Shown here: positions 49,785-59,451 of the stretch, piece by piece
Layout of the letters: every line of letters starts with the position of its first letter
How positions within the stretch are numbered: the stretch's first letter is position 1
Assembly: GCA_001839685.1 (NCBI GenBank)
Contig: MLAK01001315.1
Span: forward strand, 55,257 to 119,256
Source: Tritrichomonas foetus
Lineage: Eukaryota; Parabasalia; Tritrichomonadida; Tritrichomonadidae
Direction of reading: 5' to 3'
Length of the DNA: 64,000 bases
Position numbers and translations under genes: made by a program
The notes under the pieces: model-generated
Seen by the model: the letters and a program-made list of their open reading frames with translations, nothing else
What the model was told of the DNA's origin: nothing
Database searches by the model: none

Positions 49785-50816
49785 TTAATCCATACTGATA
49801 CGATACAGTGTACAATGTTTCTTAAGATATATACTCTTGCTGAATTGTTGTGGTGGAGCTCTTTGAGTTTGAACTTGGTTTGAAAATTTTTTCAGATTTG
49901 CAATCGTTTGTGATAGTTGATTTGTGAGTGCTGTTAATTTCAACCATGGATGATTGAGAGCTTCATCAGCACTGAGACGATAAGCAGGATTCGGCTCAAG
50001 ACATTTCATTATGAAATCTTTTGCATGGTCAGAAACCAATTTATTCATTGGCTGCATATTTTTATTCATTTGATCATTATATAACAAGTTTATTATTTCC
50101 TCTGTCATTTGTTCATTTGATAGCGCACGTTTAAATGGTGGTTCTCCAAATAGCATCAAATATGTGATTGCGCCTACAGACCAAATATCTGTTTTTGATG
50201 TATATTTGCTAACTCCATCCAATGTGCCAATCACATCAGGTGAAACAAAAGCCCAAGTTCCAACCATCGTCTTCATCAGCGCATTTTGGGTTTGTTGTTT
50301 TGAAAAACCGAAATCTGCTAAGTACATTGGACTTTCAGGTGAATCATCTTCAAATAGAATATTTTCAGGTTTTATATCACGATGAACTACTCCTTGTTTA
50401 TGTAAATATGAAACAGCTTCAAGAAGATTTCTGATGTAGCGAATTGCATCTTTTTCACAAAAGTGATGTGAATTGAGTAAACGTGGAACTAAAGAATTAC
50501 CTCTGCATAAAGGCATAACTAGGAGAATTTCAGTGGGTGTTTCAAAAACATCATACAATTTAATAATATTTGGATGATTTAATTTTCTCAAAATTTGAAT
50601 TTCTTGCTCAACCATTTCAGGAACAATTAAGTCTTTGAAAATCACTTTGACTGCAACTTCTTTTCCGGTTTTTACTGACGTTGCAGCAATCACAGTTGCT
50701 GTTGATCCATAACCCAATGGTTCTCCATGAATTTGATAGTATGATTCAAATGAAACATCTTTGACAGAATCAACAAATTGCTTGGCGAATTCAGCAATTA
50801 AATCCAACTTCAACAT
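49785..50816 (-). CDS. CAMK-type Ser/Thr protein kinase
   Basis: A 343-residue single-domain kinase. Gly-rich loop LGYGSTATV (34-42), catalytic Lys57 in AVKVIFK, alpha-C Glu72, HRDIKPEN (145-152), DFG at 168-170, and an activation segment TMVGTWAFVSPDVIG in which SPD replaces the usual APE. PFKRALSNEQM and the C-lobe RLSADEALNHPWL are typical of CAMK kinases. All catalytic residues are present, so it is likely active. No calmodulin-binding or other regulatory domain can be recognised in the short Gln-rich C-terminus. Confidence 0.9.
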   Translation of the reverse strand: MLKLDLIAEFAKQFVDSVKDVSFESYYQIHGEPLGYGSTATVIAATSVKTGKEVAVKVIFKDLIVPEMVEQEIQILRKLNHPNIIKLYDVFETPTEILLVMPLCRGNSLVPRLLNSHHFCEKDAIRYIRNLLEAVSYLHKQGVVHRDIKPENILFEDDSPESPMYLADFGFSKQQTQNALMKTMVGTWAFVSPDVIGTLDGVSKYTSKTDIWSVGAITYLMLFGEPPFKRALSNEQMTEEIINLLYNDQMNKNMQPMNKLVSDHAKDFIMKCLEPNPAYRLSADEALNHPWLKLTALTNQLSQTIANLKKFSNQVQTQRAPPQQFSKSIYLKKHCTLYRISMD

Positions 50817-51091
50817 TACAATATTTTTTAAATATATTATCTCTCAGAATTTTTCAATGCCTTTAAATTTTTCATCGTAATGTTGGGTGGCGAAAAATTC
50901 ACCGTCAAACCGAAAAAATTGATTATATCACTCTTTCCGAATATTAAAAATATCTTGTAGTAATAGTCTTTATTTATTAATACAAAAATAGAAATCAGTT
51001 AGGTATCTATGTGTTGATCAAATAATATTGTATAGGGAAATTTTTGTTTCATTAGTTCAAAAAATATGTACGTTTAGCATTTCAAATTTTA

Positions 51092-52054
51092 ATGAATACT
51101 TCTTCCAAGCGATTTTCTAAAACATTTACCGAGCATGAAGAAATGAAGAAAAATGCCAACAAAACCATTACAGAGTTGCGCATTCAACAAAAAAATGCGA
51201 TTCAAAATCTCGATTATGATACAGCTGAAAGCATTGAATCTAAGATTTCTGCTGAGAAACAAGCAATAGTCGAATATTTATTCCAACAACGTTGCCAGGA
51301 ATTTGAAAAGCGTCTCGCTCAAATAGTTGCAGATTCGTTCGCTTATCTTGACGAAATTCGGGAAAATTACAAGAAAGAAGAGCGCCAAATCCGCATTCGT
51401 ATCAACAATGATTTCGATCAAGTCAGAGATCGACAAGTTAAAGCTCTTATTTCACTCGAAAAAGATTATGCCGCAGCCCGACTTCGAGAAACCGAAAGAA
51501 TTGTTCCAGAACAAGAAGAATTACTTCAGAAATCTAAGAATGCTGCTCTCATTAAAGATTTTGAACTCGCACGACAATATCGTGATTCTGCAGCATTGAT
51601 TGCAGAAGCAGATCTTGAAACTCGTCTTGCAAGATTGGATAATGATTTTGAATCGTTAAGGAAAACAACAATTTCTAAACAACGAGAAGACATTGAGCTT
51701 TTATCAAAGCGCCTAGATGAAGAACTTAAAATTCTTGCTGATCGATTCCAATTAAAATTAAAGAGGGAAGACGAGAAGAGAAATGTGAAAATAATTGCCC
51801 ACTTTGAAAAGTATTCATGCATTGTTTGCGGAACAACAGATATTACAGATCCAGAGGTTCGTATCAAGAAGCTAGATTATATTTGCACATCAGTACTTCT
51901 TGGAATGAACTGTCCAAAACCTAAAGGAATTGGTGACACAACTGCAACAAATTCAACTCTTGAAAATACCAAATTACAAAATGCAAAGAAATCAACAACC
52001 GCTTCAAGAACAGGAACAAGGACCACTACAACAGCAAATAAGAGAACAAAATAA
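51092..52054 (+). CDS. Coiled-coil protein with C-terminal Cys cluster
   Basis: A 320-residue protein of unknown function. Residues about 15-240 are a near-continuous alpha-helical coiled coil (KTITELRIQQKNAIQNLDYD; EYLFQQRCQEFEKRLAQIVA; LARQYRDSAALIAEADLETR). At about 247-275 lies a small Cys motif, CIVCGTTDITDPEVR...YICTSVLLGMNC, that could bind zinc. The tail is Thr/Ala-rich and basic. The repeated pattern of 'aLi..dfe.A..yrd' is reminiscent of proteins with UVR-like helical hairpins, but this is speculative. Confidence 0.72.
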   Translation: MNTSSKRFSKTFTEHEEMKKNANKTITELRIQQKNAIQNLDYDTAESIESKISAEKQAIVEYLFQQRCQEFEKRLAQIVADSFAYLDEIRENYKKEERQIRIRINNDFDQVRDRQVKALISLEKDYAAARLRETERIVPEQEELLQKSKNAALIKDFELARQYRDSAALIAEADLETRLARLDNDFESLRKTTISKQREDIELLSKRLDEELKILADRFQLKLKREDEKRNVKIIAHFEKYSCIVCGTTDITDPEVRIKKLDYICTSVLLGMNCPKPKGIGDTTATNSTLENTKLQNAKKSTTASRTGTRTTTTANKRTK

Positions 52055-52622
52055 TTACTTTAATTATGTATTTTTATTTATTGTTCTTTTCACTATAACG
52101 TTATTGATTCTCACAATTAAATCGGAGAGTGAACTATTTTCATTATTTAAAAATTAATACAAAAAAATGAATATATTTCTTTTTCAAATTCACATATTCT
52201 TATTTTTTATCATTTTTTATCAGAAGTACTTCAACGAGTCAACATTTATGTTAAAAAACTCAATTCGATGAATTCATTGAGGGTCTTTGCAACAACAAAA
52301 GCACTATTAGAAATAAAAAAAATAATGGAAAATGAGAATCCAAATAGTCAATAATGATTCTCTCATTGGATTTCTACTTCAATCCTATTTTATGATCCGA
52401 GCTGAAGTCCATCTTTAATGTCATTTTTTTCTATATTATTTAAACAATTGTTGTCATAGCTTTCTTGAATTCATTCATCTTGAAAGATAGATTATTCTTT
52501 TTCAGAGCTAAATTTGTTAAAACAGATCATATAACTATTCTTCAATATTTATTTGAATATAATTATGTAAATTAGAAATATCTAATTTTTATTTTTCTCA
52601 TTTTTAATTTAATATAACTATT
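52055..52622. other. Convergent spacer
   Basis: About 570 bp between converging genes. AT-rich; no open frame or repeat noticed. Confidence 0.5.
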
Positions 52623-52976
52623 TTAATGACAACAATCACAATCAAATGGACATAGAGGGGTAGTTCCAGCTTTAGGGTTATTCATTCCTAATTCTTCTTC
52701 AGTATAGATTGGCAATCCATCATCTGTATATTTTCTTCCTTTTTCCTTTTCAATGGCTTTTTTAACTTTTGCTTCTTTTTCTTCTTTTTCTCTTTTCGCT
52801 TTTTTCGCTTTTAATATATCGTTGAAAATTTCATCTAATTCTTCATCATTAAATTCTGTTTTTTTTTCATCATCTTCAATTTTCTTTTCTTTTGTAGCTT
52901 GCTTTTTCACTTCTTTTACTGTTTTATCGCTTGCTCGCTTAATTTTCTTGGTTTTATGTGTTTTAACTTTCTCCAT
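52623..52976 (-). CDS. DUF1764 family protein
   Basis: A 117-residue Lys/Glu-rich protein with the family's layout: basic start (THKTKKIKRASDK), a short acidic helix EELDEIFNDILKAKK near 45-60, a long charged helix, and the invariant C-terminus RKYTDDGLPIYTEEELG followed by GTTPLCPFDCDCC. The C-terminal CxxxCxCC cluster may bind metal. The family is widespread in eukaryotes and small and basic members are thought to be nucleolar; I know of no settled function. Divergent from the katanin gene, 146 bp between starts. Confidence 0.9.
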   Translation of the reverse strand: MEKVKTHKTKKIKRASDKTVKEVKKQATKEKKIEDDEKKTEFNDEELDEIFNDILKAKKAKREKEEKEAKVKKAIEKEKGRKYTDDGLPIYTEEELGMNNPKAGTTPLCPFDCDCCH

Positions 52977-53122
52977 GAATGATCATTATGCATTGAAAAA
53001 GTTAACAGTCCATTCAAAAATTTACATGACCATTTGTGGTTAGAATTTTGAGAACTTGTTTCTATCGGTGTGCACGTTAATGAAAAAAAACTGAGATTCA
53101 ATTTTATTTTGCAATTTAAATT

Positions 53123-54538
53123 ATGTTTGATGAAACGAATCCTATTTTAAAAAATATAGAAGATGCAAGAGAACTTGCGGCACTTGGAAATTACGAAGCC
53201 TGTTTGAGATCATATTCAAGCGCTCGAGATTTAATTGCATTTGAGCAAAAAAATTGCAGATCACGAGCTGAAAACGATAAATGGTCAACAATTATTAAAG
53301 ATATTGTTGGTGAAGAAGTGAAAATTCGAAGAATAAGAAAATACATGGATGACATTTCATATCTGCTCACAAATGAAGAAGCTAAAAAAATGGCACAAAT
53401 TGAAAAAAGTAAAGAACTGCATACAAAACCAGACTTTGTTCTTCAAACAAAAGTGGGAAGAAGATCGAAAAGTGATAATAAGCAACCTGGAAAGCCGCGA
53501 AGAGTTGCTCCATTTAGAAATAATATAATTGCTAAACCACAACCTAAACCAAGTCCATCACCACCAAAATCTTACATCCAAGCTCAAGATAATAATGAAA
53601 AACCAAATACACCAAGATCAAAAGCACCAGAAATTGATAATCAACTTGCACAGCAAATAATAGATATGGGAATATTAATTAAAGAGCCTGATGTTGATTG
53701 GGAATCAATTGCTGGTCTTGCAGACATTAAAAAATTATTAAGACAAAATTTAGTAATTTTGCCAATGCGGCCTGATATTGCACATGGCTTACTTTCTCCT
53801 TGGCGTTCAGTTTTATTTTATGGGCCACCAGGAACAGGTAAAACATTTCTCGCAAAAGCAATTGCTACAGAATGCCATCGAACTTTTTTTAATATCACAT
53901 CAGCAACAATCACATCACGATTCCATGGAGAAAGTGAAAAATTAGTGAATTACTTATTCGATCTTGCTGAACAAATGTCCCCATCAACAATCTTTTTCGA
54001 TGAAATTGACGCACTTGCTTCACAAAGAGGCTCAGCGAATGAAAATGAAGCTTCACGTCGAGTTAAATCACAATTATTAATAAAACTTGAAGGAATTGAT
54101 ACAAGCTCGAAAGAAAATAATATTTTTGTATTAGCGGCAACTAATTTCCCATGGGATTTAGATGAAGCCCTTTTAAGAAGATTCCAAAAAAGAGTTTATA
54201 TTCCACTTCCTGATTTTGATGGAAGAAAATCATTGATTTTGATGAGTTTAGAATCTTTAACTGATGAAAAATTCGATTACGACTTATGGGCCGAACAAAC
54301 TGACGGATACAGCTGTGCGGATATCACAAATGTTTGTCGAGATGCTGCTCAGATTGTATTTGATAGGCAAACATCAATGATGAACACTGAACAATGGATT
54401 CAAATGCCAGCTGAAGATGCACAGATTATTGTTTCAAATGATGATTTCGCGCATGCACTCGCTCACAGAATGAGCTCTGTTGATCATTCATTGTTACATA
54501 AATATGAAGAATGGAAAAGCCAAAAAGGCGCTGAGTAA
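53123..54538 (+). CDS. Katanin p60-type microtubule-severing AAA ATPase
   Basis: A 471-residue AAA protein. Residues 1-80 form an MIT-like three-helix domain (NPILKNIEDARELAALGNYE; SARDLIAFEQKN), followed by a basic Pro-rich linker (about 110-180). The AAA module starts at VDWESIAGLADIKKLLRQNL with Walker A GPPGTGKT (234-241), pore-loop-like ATITSRFHGESEK, Walker B FFDEIDAL (D293, E294), sensor AATNFPWDLDEALLRRF and a C-terminal helical lid. The spacing and FPWDLDEAL are characteristic of katanin p60 rather than spastin or Vps4. Probably severs microtubules in flagellar, axostyle or mitotic arrays. The stop is in TAAA. Confidence 0.93.
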   Translation: MFDETNPILKNIEDARELAALGNYEACLRSYSSARDLIAFEQKNCRSRAENDKWSTIIKDIVGEEVKIRRIRKYMDDISYLLTNEEAKKMAQIEKSKELHTKPDFVLQTKVGRRSKSDNKQPGKPRRVAPFRNNIIAKPQPKPSPSPPKSYIQAQDNNEKPNTPRSKAPEIDNQLAQQIIDMGILIKEPDVDWESIAGLADIKKLLRQNLVILPMRPDIAHGLLSPWRSVLFYGPPGTGKTFLAKAIATECHRTFFNITSATITSRFHGESEKLVNYLFDLAEQMSPSTIFFDEIDALASQRGSANENEASRRVKSQLLIKLEGIDTSSKENNIFVLAATNFPWDLDEALLRRFQKRVYIPLPDFDGRKSLILMSLESLTDEKFDYDLWAEQTDGYSCADITNVCRDAAQIVFDRQTSMMNTEQWIQMPAEDAQIIVSNDDFAHALAHRMSSVDHSLLHKYEEWKSQKGAE

Positions 54539-55189
54539 ATATTTATATCTATTCATTATCACTTGATGGAAAAATCAAGCGATTTATCAATCAATAGGAA
54601 AAGTGCAGACATTATTTATGAAGTGAAAGCATTATATGTAGAAAAAAAAATCTTTTGTTACGTTTCCATCCATTAATGCTGTATACCTTTACATATGAAA
54701 AATTAAACACGGGTTGTTCGAAACTAGTTTCAGAGTAAATCTGTTTTTATTTTAATTTATTACTCATAATCAACCAATCCGAATTCCACCAACAATAAGC
54801 AATATCATTCAACAAATAAATGCCTTTTCTTCACTGAACTTTATATAAATATGATTTTCTATCGTTCTGACTTTTCCCATGCTCTCCATGTTATCTACAG
54901 CATTTTAGATATATTTAGATATAATTAGATAAAATTAGATATATATATATTATCTTCTTCTTCTTCAAGAATATTCGACCTGGATAATAAACTTATTCAA
55001 CTATTTAATTTTTTAATATATATAAAAACTGTGGCTTCACCAGTGGATAGATCGATGGAAAATTGTGAAAAATAGAATACCCATCAACACCATTCTATAA
55101 TTCTGAAGAAAAGGCCTATATTATTAAAGAAAAAGTTTCTTTGTCATTCTAGTATAAACTTTTTCTATTTATTCAAACACACTATTCAA
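54539..55189. other. AT-rich spacer with ATTAGATA repeats
   Basis: About 650 bp. At 54900-54960 an imperfect array of ATTAGATA/TTTAGATATA units runs into TATATATATAT and then CTTCTTCTTCTTC. Otherwise nothing seen. Confidence 0.5.
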
Positions 55190-56980
55190 ATGTCACGAGC
55201 TGCGGCTTCTCTTGTAGGGAAATCCGTGAAAATTGGTGACTACACGGTTAATGTCAGGGAAAAAATAGGGGAAGGAGGCTATGCCTGGGTTTACCGCTGC
55301 GATGACGCTTCAGGAAATCAATATGCGCTCAAATACGTCAATTGCCTCACTCCCGAGCGATTTGAACAATTCAAACTTGAAGCAGACATTTTAAGTACTC
55401 TTCCGGAACATCCAAATATCGTCAAACTTTTCGCATCAGACGCAAATTCCAAAACGCTAATTATCAACTTACTCTACGAGTACTGTCCGATGACGGCGAT
55501 CAGCATTCTGTCAAAGAGGGAGATGACACGTGAGGAAATTCTCATTTTTTTCACAGCCTGCGCAACAGCCGTCCAATTTCTCCATCAGCAAAATCCGCCA
55601 ATCATCCACCGCGACCTCAAACCGGAAAATCTCCTCGTAGCACTGGACGGAACGCCAAAACTGTGCGACTTCGGAAGCGCCACAACCAAAATATACAAAA
55701 TTAAAAATGTCAATGAGATTAATTCCGCAAGTGAAGATATTGAAAGAAACACCACCCAGAATTACCGGGCACCTGAAATGATTGATTTGTATAAGCGCGT
55801 TGAAATCGGAACACCGGCAGACGTCTGGGCACTTGGCTGCACACTTTATAAGTTAATTTATAGAGATGATCTTTATAAACCAGACGAACGTTTACCAATT
55901 CTTCAAGGGAAACTTAGAATTCCTCAAGACTGCGATGACTCTTTCGCCATGATCATAGAAAGCTGCATAAAAGTTGATCCAACAAAACGTCCACCTGCTG
56001 AGCAAATTGCAGGCACAGCAAAAATGCTGCGTGGACCGCACGATAAAATTGCAGTTCCTGTTCCCCAAAACCAGCAACAGACTCAAGCTCCAATTCAAGG
56101 TGCTCAATCGGCAAATGGTGTTGCTTCTCAAAATAAAGGAAAAGTAAGAGAAGGTGGAGCTGCTGCTGCTGGCGGTGGAGGTGGAGAATGGAAATGGGCG
56201 AATCCACTCAAGTTTGTACAAGAACAATACAGGTCATGGGTTGCTTCAGGAGCTTCACAATGGGCAATTAAAGCTACTTTTGCTTCAAATGATCCACCTG
56301 CTTCGAAATATGTAAGACGTGTATTGTTGGCATCAGTCAGACATACAGAAATGTCCCAAACAGCACTTGCAGACTTTCTCTTGAACCAGAGACCTTGGCA
56401 GACAGACCCACGAGTTGCTGCTAAGTCTTTATATTTAATTCTCCTTCTCATTCAATATGAAACTAATCTGAATGAATTCATACCAATAACTGTCAAAACT
56501 GATCAAGTTATTGCTCATTTCACGCAATCTCATGTTGATCCTAAACAACGAGCAATGGTTGAAGCAATCAACCAACTTGGGTATATCGTCCGAACTAAAG
56601 TAATGCTTCATGCAGCTCATAAAGAACTCGAAGGAAATCTGGCATTCGGAGATAAAAAATTAAGCGAAAATTTAGAAAACGATCTTGCAAGATATTTATC
56701 GACAATTGCTAAACCCGCAAAAAGTCTTCTTTCTACAGCATCTTCAGCAAAAGATTTCGCTATTGCAGTCATGAGCCAGCCTGCAATCGAGGAAGTTTCT
56801 AACGCATTTAAACTTTTGCAGTATATCAGAAAACGCGACGAATCTGTTGCAGCTTTGAATGAAGGAAACGCAGTTTTGGACATAGCTAAGAAATTCCCTT
56901 ATCTTCAGACTGCCATCATATTTCCGGACGACTCTAAGCCGCCCCAGCCGCCATTCCAGCGGTTCGTTGTTCAGCAATAA
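55190..56980 (+). CDS. NAK-family kinase fused to ANTH-like domain
   Basis: A 596-residue protein. Residues 15-285 are a kinase of the NAK group (AAK1/BIKE/GAK/Ark): IGEGGYAWVYRCDD, Lys48 in YALKYV, HRDLKPENLL (140-149), CDFGSATT (159-166), TTQNYRAPEMIDLYKR and WALGCTLYKL. The catalytic residues are intact. A Gln/Ala/Gly-rich linker (about 290-340) leads to a helical domain (about 350-590) that resembles ANTH: K361-AT...PP...K373-Y374 followed by VRRVLLA, matching CALM's KAT...K-H phosphoinositide motif in spacing, then VAAKSLYLILLLIQYETNLN. NAK kinases phosphorylate clathrin adaptor mu subunits at endocytic sites; ANTH domains bind PI(4,5)P2 and clathrin coats. A fusion of both in one chain is unusual. 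The stop is in TAAA. Confidence 0.88.
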   Translation: MSRAAASLVGKSVKIGDYTVNVREKIGEGGYAWVYRCDDASGNQYALKYVNCLTPERFEQFKLEADILSTLPEHPNIVKLFASDANSKTLIINLLYEYCPMTAISILSKREMTREEILIFFTACATAVQFLHQQNPPIIHRDLKPENLLVALDGTPKLCDFGSATTKIYKIKNVNEINSASEDIERNTTQNYRAPEMIDLYKRVEIGTPADVWALGCTLYKLIYRDDLYKPDERLPILQGKLRIPQDCDDSFAMIIESCIKVDPTKRPPAEQIAGTAKMLRGPHDKIAVPVPQNQQQTQAPIQGAQSANGVASQNKGKVREGGAAAAGGGGGEWKWANPLKFVQEQYRSWVASGASQWAIKATFASNDPPASKYVRRVLLASVRHTEMSQTALADFLLNQRPWQTDPRVAAKSLYLILLLIQYETNLNEFIPITVKTDQVIAHFTQSHVDPKQRAMVEAINQLGYIVRTKVMLHAAHKELEGNLAFGDKKLSENLENDLARYLSTIAKPAKSLLSTASSAKDFAIAVMSQPAIEEVSNAFKLLQYIRKRDESVAALNEGNAVLDIAKKFPYLQTAIIFPDDSKPPQPPFQRFVVQQ

Positions 56981-57445
56981 AGGAAAAAAATGCTTTCACT
57001 TTATATTAAATTTTTACCAAATTCTCTGTGAATTTTTTCTATTTAAATGGATTAATATCAAAATTGTGAATAGCCTCATTTTGGATTAAATTAGAGCAAT
57101 GATCTTTAATAATTAATGTGAAACAAAGTTTTTGATGATGTGACGGCGAACATCATCAAGACTAACAACTCTTCGATCAATCGTGAAATATGAATTCAAT
57201 AGCAATGAGCCAAATCACCTTTTATTGAATAATCATTGCATCTTCGGAATCATTTTTATGCTGATTCAGTGAGAATTCTTTCTTTTTTATCAGGAAATCA
57301 AATCAGTTTCACATAACAAGATGCTGATATACTCAAGCCTAATCTCACAAATTTGTTTTAAGGGGAAAGAAAAAAGAAAAAGCGAAATAAGAAAGAAAAA
57401 GTTTTTTGCTGTAGTTTTAATCGAGAACCATGAAAATACGCTCAT
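56981..57445. other. Convergent spacer
   Basis: About 460 bp between converging genes, AT-rich with no frame or repeat of note. Confidence 0.5.
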
Positions 57446-58183
57446 TTAAAGAGAGCTGGACTCAGATTCATCTTCTGAATCATCAGATGAGTCTCGAATA
57501 ACAATATGATTAAACAATTCTGCTTCTCCTCCAAATTGGTAGTCTTTCTTTTCCTTGATTGGCGTGCCGCCCAATGATCTTCTCATGTGAGTTGACCTGA
57601 GTCCACCATTCTTAAGGTTGGTGATTTCTTCAAGTAGGTCAAATTGGACTGTTGGTTCCTTTTTCGGTGCTTGTCCAGAATTAGCTGATTTCAATGAAGC
57701 AGGTGGTGCAGCCATGGATGGGGGAGGAGGAGGAGGAGGTGGTGGTGGTGGTGGTGGTGGTGGAACAGCTGAGTCATTTGATGGTAAAGAAACTGGTTCT
57801 TGTGGAGTTGATTCTGCAACAACAGGAGCTTCCGTTTGTTGTTGAACTGTTTCTGGCTGAGAAACTGCTTCTTGAACAGATTCTTGATTTTGTGGTTCTG
57901 TGCTTTCAAGTTCTTTAATATGTGATTCAGCTTCGCTGATTGACTTTTCCAATTTAACTTCATCATCGAATGCTAAGTCTTCTTCAGCAAGCTTTGACTT
58001 CCTCCTCTTTCGTCTGGTAATCGCTGCTGATTGTTTTGTATCTTTTTTGGTTTCATTCTTTTTTCCAAACAAGCTGCTGAAAAATCCACGCTTTCCTTCC
58101 TTATGAGAACGATTGTCTGGGATGTTTTCTAAGTTGGAGCCAGATTGGACGGCCAATGGTCGTTTGTCTTTCCTTCTGCTCAT
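57446..58183 (-). CDS. Proline-rich protein with WH2-like motif
   Basis: A 245-residue protein. Basic N-terminus (MSRRKDKRPLAVQSG; GFFSSLFGKKNETKK; TRRKRRKSKLAEEDL), Glu/Gln-rich middle, a run of about 15 prolines (about 141-155), and then a WH2-like actin-binding motif FDLLEEITNLKNGGLRS (about 180-196; pattern LLxxI...GxLr). The end is acidic (DSSDDSEDESESSS). Polyproline plus WH2 plus acidic tail is the general layout of WASP/VASP-like actin assembly factors, with profilin-actin supplied by the polyproline. No CA region or GTPase-binding domain seen, so class unclear. Confidence 0.75.
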   Translation of the reverse strand: MSRRKDKRPLAVQSGSNLENIPDNRSHKEGKRGFFSSLFGKKNETKKDTKQSAAITRRKRRKSKLAEEDLAFDDEVKLEKSISEAESHIKELESTEPQNQESVQEAVSQPETVQQQTEAPVVAESTPQEPVSLPSNDSAVPPPPPPPPPPPPPPPSMAAPPASLKSANSGQAPKKEPTVQFDLLEEITNLKNGGLRSTHMRRSLGGTPIKEKKDYQFGGEAELFNHIVIRDSSDDSEDESESSSL

Positions 58184-59022
58184 AATAATTATGTTGAATT
58201 GATGAACTAAACGTACAGTAGGACAGTTTAGAAGAAGTTTCGTGATTGTAAAGTATTCAAACTAAACATGTAAAGTATTCAAATAGTACGAAATCGTCAT
58301 ACGTTTAGCATTTTATTTAGACGATTTGTCAATATAAATTGAAAGGGTGAAGAGGAATAGATTTTTGCTAACCTCTTTGGTCTAATGAACATATTTTCCT
58401 TTCTCACTGGAATATTGATTTATACTGGAAAGGAACACTTTTATTCACCTTATAAAAAAAGTCTAAATTTTGGTTTTGACAATATTTCCAAAATGTGAAT
58501 TTAATCTTTCTTCATGCAAAATCATAAAATTTTGAAAATAAATCTTGCTTATTAATATATAAATAACGAATAAATTCTTCAATTTATTCGCTCAATGACA
58601 ATTGCCAATTCCTGTATAATAATTCAATTTAGTATATAGTGAATAGTTAATTATCAATTATTTTATGATAAATATAGTATATGTGTTTTGAGAAGTACTT
58701 CTCAGATGCAAATGATAATTGATGAAAAAATGAAGAGATAGATGGCCGTTTAAACAATAAAAATGTATAGTGATTGTGAATATTTCACCTGGAAATTATC
58801 ATTGTGAAAAAAGTTTACTCAGAAAACAAAATCAAAAGGAAAAAAATGATCTGGTGAAATTGAATGACAAGGTAGTGAAGTGAAATATTTCATCTTTATC
58901 TTGAACATTTCAGGCTTTTATTGATCTTTTCTAAAAAATATTTATACTAAATTATGTTTTATATAAATGGATACCAAATTATACGAAACAAAAAGAATTT
59001 TTCAAGTTAAAATTGACTTTAT
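58184..59022. other. AT-rich divergent spacer left of the MITE
   Basis: About 840 bp. GGTGAAA/TTTCACC strings occur at about 58785-58795 and 58853-58860. No gene seen. The left target-site copy GACTTTAT of the adjacent transposon is at 59015-59022. Confidence 0.5.
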
Positions 59023-59322
59023 GGCAGGATTTTTTTTCCTATGAGTTTTGTTTTTTGACACTAAAAATGGGTAAATGTGATGTGACTTTGCGGGCCCCTT
59101 CGACTCATTCGGCCATTGGAAGAGGTGCTGCCACGTGACCACAGCTTCGGATCGCTTCGCTCCCTCCGCTGTGTTCACGTGGCGCACCTCCTCCATGTCG
59201 AAGTGACCCAAAGAACCAGCAAAGTTCACATCACATTTACCCATTAGGTTTTTTCCACTTTTGACCTTTATTTGACCTTTCACTTCACATTTACAAAACT
59301 CATAGGAAAATAAATCTCTGCC
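59023..59322. mobile_element. Complete 300-bp foldback MITE with 8-bp target duplication
   Basis: The element is bounded by GGCAGGAT... and ...ATCTCTGCC and flanked on both sides by GACTTTAT (59015-59022 and 59323-59330), an 8-bp target-site duplication. Terminal inverted repeats of about 29 bp (59023-59051 and 59293-59322) include a perfect 18-bp core TTTTCCTATGAGTTTTGT. Inside, a second inverted repeat (59066-59090 with 59221-59245, 24 of 25 positions) and a third GC-rich one (59118-59145 with 59168-59194) let most of the element fold into one long hairpin. It has no transposase. The 8-bp duplication suggests mobilisation by a hAT-like transposase. A 93-codon open frame across it on the minus strand is a by-product, not a gene. 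Confidence 0.9.
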
Positions 59323-59451
59323 GACTTTATCTTTTTTTCTGATGATGTGAAATGGACGATAAAAGATTTTGGGGATAGAATTTTCTTTAGATCATTTACA
59401 CAAAATTGAATATGGATAAAATTTCTAATTCAATTGCCAAAATTATTTTTC

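Noticed and set aside
52055..52622. tRNA or small RNA gene
   Set aside because: No cloverleaf-like or GC-richer segment seen here or in other spacers apart from the MITE.
59090..59220. GC-rich hairpin as a structured ncRNA gene
   Set aside because: Target duplication, terminal inverted repeats and a second partial copy explain it better as a foldback MITE, although transcription is not excluded.
59002..59283. 93-codon minus-strand open frame
   Set aside because: It lies across the hairpin of the MITE; its open state follows from the GC-rich inverted repeats, and a related 91-codon frame at 29013-29288 runs into the half-copy. No protein features.
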